13,702 nucleotides of DNA, taken from positions 1 through 13,702 of the forward strand of contig JAEZCB010000259.1 in NCBI GenBank assembly GCA_023412755.1. Direction: 5' to 3'. The position numbers and the translations under genes are program-made. Below the pieces are notes generated by a model. The model ran no database searches. It saw only the letters and a program-made list of their open reading frames with translations, and had not been told where the DNA came from. The stretch is from Bacteroidota bacterium. Its GTDB lineage: Bacteria > Bacteroidota > Bacteroidia > Flavobacteriales_F > PHOS-HE28. Positions 12,901 through 13,702 of the stretch are shown here, piece by piece (position 1 is the first letter of the stretch; each line of letters begins with the position of its first letter).

Positions 12901-13702
12901 GGGATGATCACGGAACGTGATCGGTTCGAAAGCGTTCGAGGAGAATATGATCACACCATTTTCATCGAGGATCTGAGTGTCCTATGTTGGGGTACAGCTT
13001 TGACTTTCACTATACAGGATCCATCGCCGGAAGTCACGCTTTCAGCACGTGTTTTCCTGTATGGTCCTTATGATAATGGTACTATGCAGGATGATCTACG
13101 GTCAGAAAGCTTGATCCCACTGTCGGAACCGTATCAATCCATGGGATATACGTATGCCGGATCCCCAGGTTCCTTACAAATTGATAATATGCTTCTTGCC
13201 AACACTGGAGCAATGGCCGTGGTGGATTGGGTCGTACTGGAATTAAGAGATGGCGCCAATGCTGGATTGGTGATCGAAAGCAGACCCGCTCTGTTCGTCG
13301 CGATGGATCGGTGATCGATGTTGCGGGTGATTCCGAGATCAACGTTGGCGTGACTCCCGGCAACTATCACATCACCATTCGCCATCGCAATCACCTCGGT
13401 GTGATGACCGCCCCGCCGATCGCACTTGCAGCCACACCAACCTCGATCGACTTCACCGATCCCTCAACTCCCACTTGGGGCACAGATGCGCGCAAGAATG
13501 TCAACGGCATCATGGTGCTCTGGCCGGGCGAGGTGAACGGGAATGGTGTGGTGAGCTATACCGGTCCTAACAATGATCGCGATCCCATCCTGGTCGCGAT
13601 CGGTGGTATTTCACCTACTGCCAGTGTGAGCAACGTATATCATCCAGCCGATGTGAATATGAACGGCACGGTGAGCTATACAGGCGCAAACAACGATCGC
13701 GA
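12898..13702 (+). pseudogene. C-terminal fragment of a secreted modular protein, frameshifted
   Basis: Two overlapping frames read as one protein. The first (12898-13314) contains VTLSARVFLYGPYDNGTM, DDLRSESLIPLSEPY and AVVDWVVLELRD. The second, from about 13299 to the window end, gives RDGSVIDV, TPGNYHITIRHRNHLGVMTA, DARKNVNGIMVLWPG and repeated NDRDPILVAIGG. In order these make the C-terminal region that I recall from large secreted Flavobacteriales proteins, which also carry PKD or enzyme domains. One base seems lost near 13297-13299: adding a C restores an unbroken VRDGSVIDV. No signal peptide exists, and the open frame reaches back only to 12853 before a stop, so the N-terminal modules are missing. 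It is either a decayed remnant or the result of a sequence or assembly error; the 3' end lies outside the window. Confidence 0.65.
13531..13702 (+). repeat. 40-residue protein repeat with Ca-binding-like loop
   Basis: In the second frame of the broken gene, EVNGNGVVSYTGPNNDRD and DVNMNGTVSYTGANNDR start exactly 120 bp apart. The D/E-x-N-x-N-G-x-V spacing resembles the calcium loop of dockerin and EF-hand-like repeats in secreted proteins. The second copy runs off the window. Confidence 0.65.

Noticed and set aside
12898..13314. A genuine 138-residue stand-alone gene
   Set aside because: Its motifs continue in another frame after a one-base slip, and its ATG sits in the activator's promoter region; a broken fragment fits better.

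Overview
The window comes from a fairly GC-rich member of the Bacteroidota, most likely a Flavobacteriales-type lineage. This rests on several signs. SecA is about 1,130 residues long, as in this phylum. There is a DUF2795 protein of the form typical of Bacteroidota. Several genes are preceded by the phylum's TTG/TAnnTTTG promoter, and none I examined has a clear Shine-Dalgarno sequence. A PduO-type adenosyltransferase, a bacterial GH3 protein and a long SppA are also present. This is mostly ordinary core chromosome; I see no prophage, transposase, CRISPR array, tRNA or rRNA.

Left part (1-2282): the first residues of a minus-strand conserved protein cut by the window edge diverge from a small predicted lipoprotein. 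Next come a cobalamin adenosyltransferase and a DUF2795 gene with a textbook promoter and terminator. A 580-bp non-coding stretch (1700-2282) follows. It holds inverted repeats, a set of mutually exclusive hairpins, two oppositely oriented arrays of an 8-bp repeat, an 18-bp palindrome and the secA promoter.

Middle (2283-7574): secA (+) converges on a deoxynucleoside kinase (-) at a strong bidirectional terminator. Upstream of the kinase on the minus strand lie a secreted propeller-like protein and a GH3-family enzyme whose end overlaps the propeller start by 4 bp. A perfect DnaA-box 9-mer sits upstream of the kinase.

Right part (9077-13702): the gap between gh3 and sppA contains a duplicated ~74-bp unit ending in a plus-strand terminator-like hairpin, repeated with a 131-bp period. 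Then, all on the minus strand, come sppA, a small four-helix membrane protein and an NtrC-type sigma-54 activator that lacks a DNA-binding domain. Divergent from the activator, reaching the window end, is the C-terminal part of a large secreted modular protein. It has no proper start and is broken by a one-base frameshift.

Functionally the genes serve protein export and envelope proteolysis (SecA, SppA), cofactor and nucleotide salvage (adenosyltransferase, deoxynucleoside kinase) and sigma-54 transcription control. I did not find a convincing new multi-gene system. The best candidates for something undescribed are non-coding: the duplicated unit at 9156-9360 and the structured region at 1720-2162.
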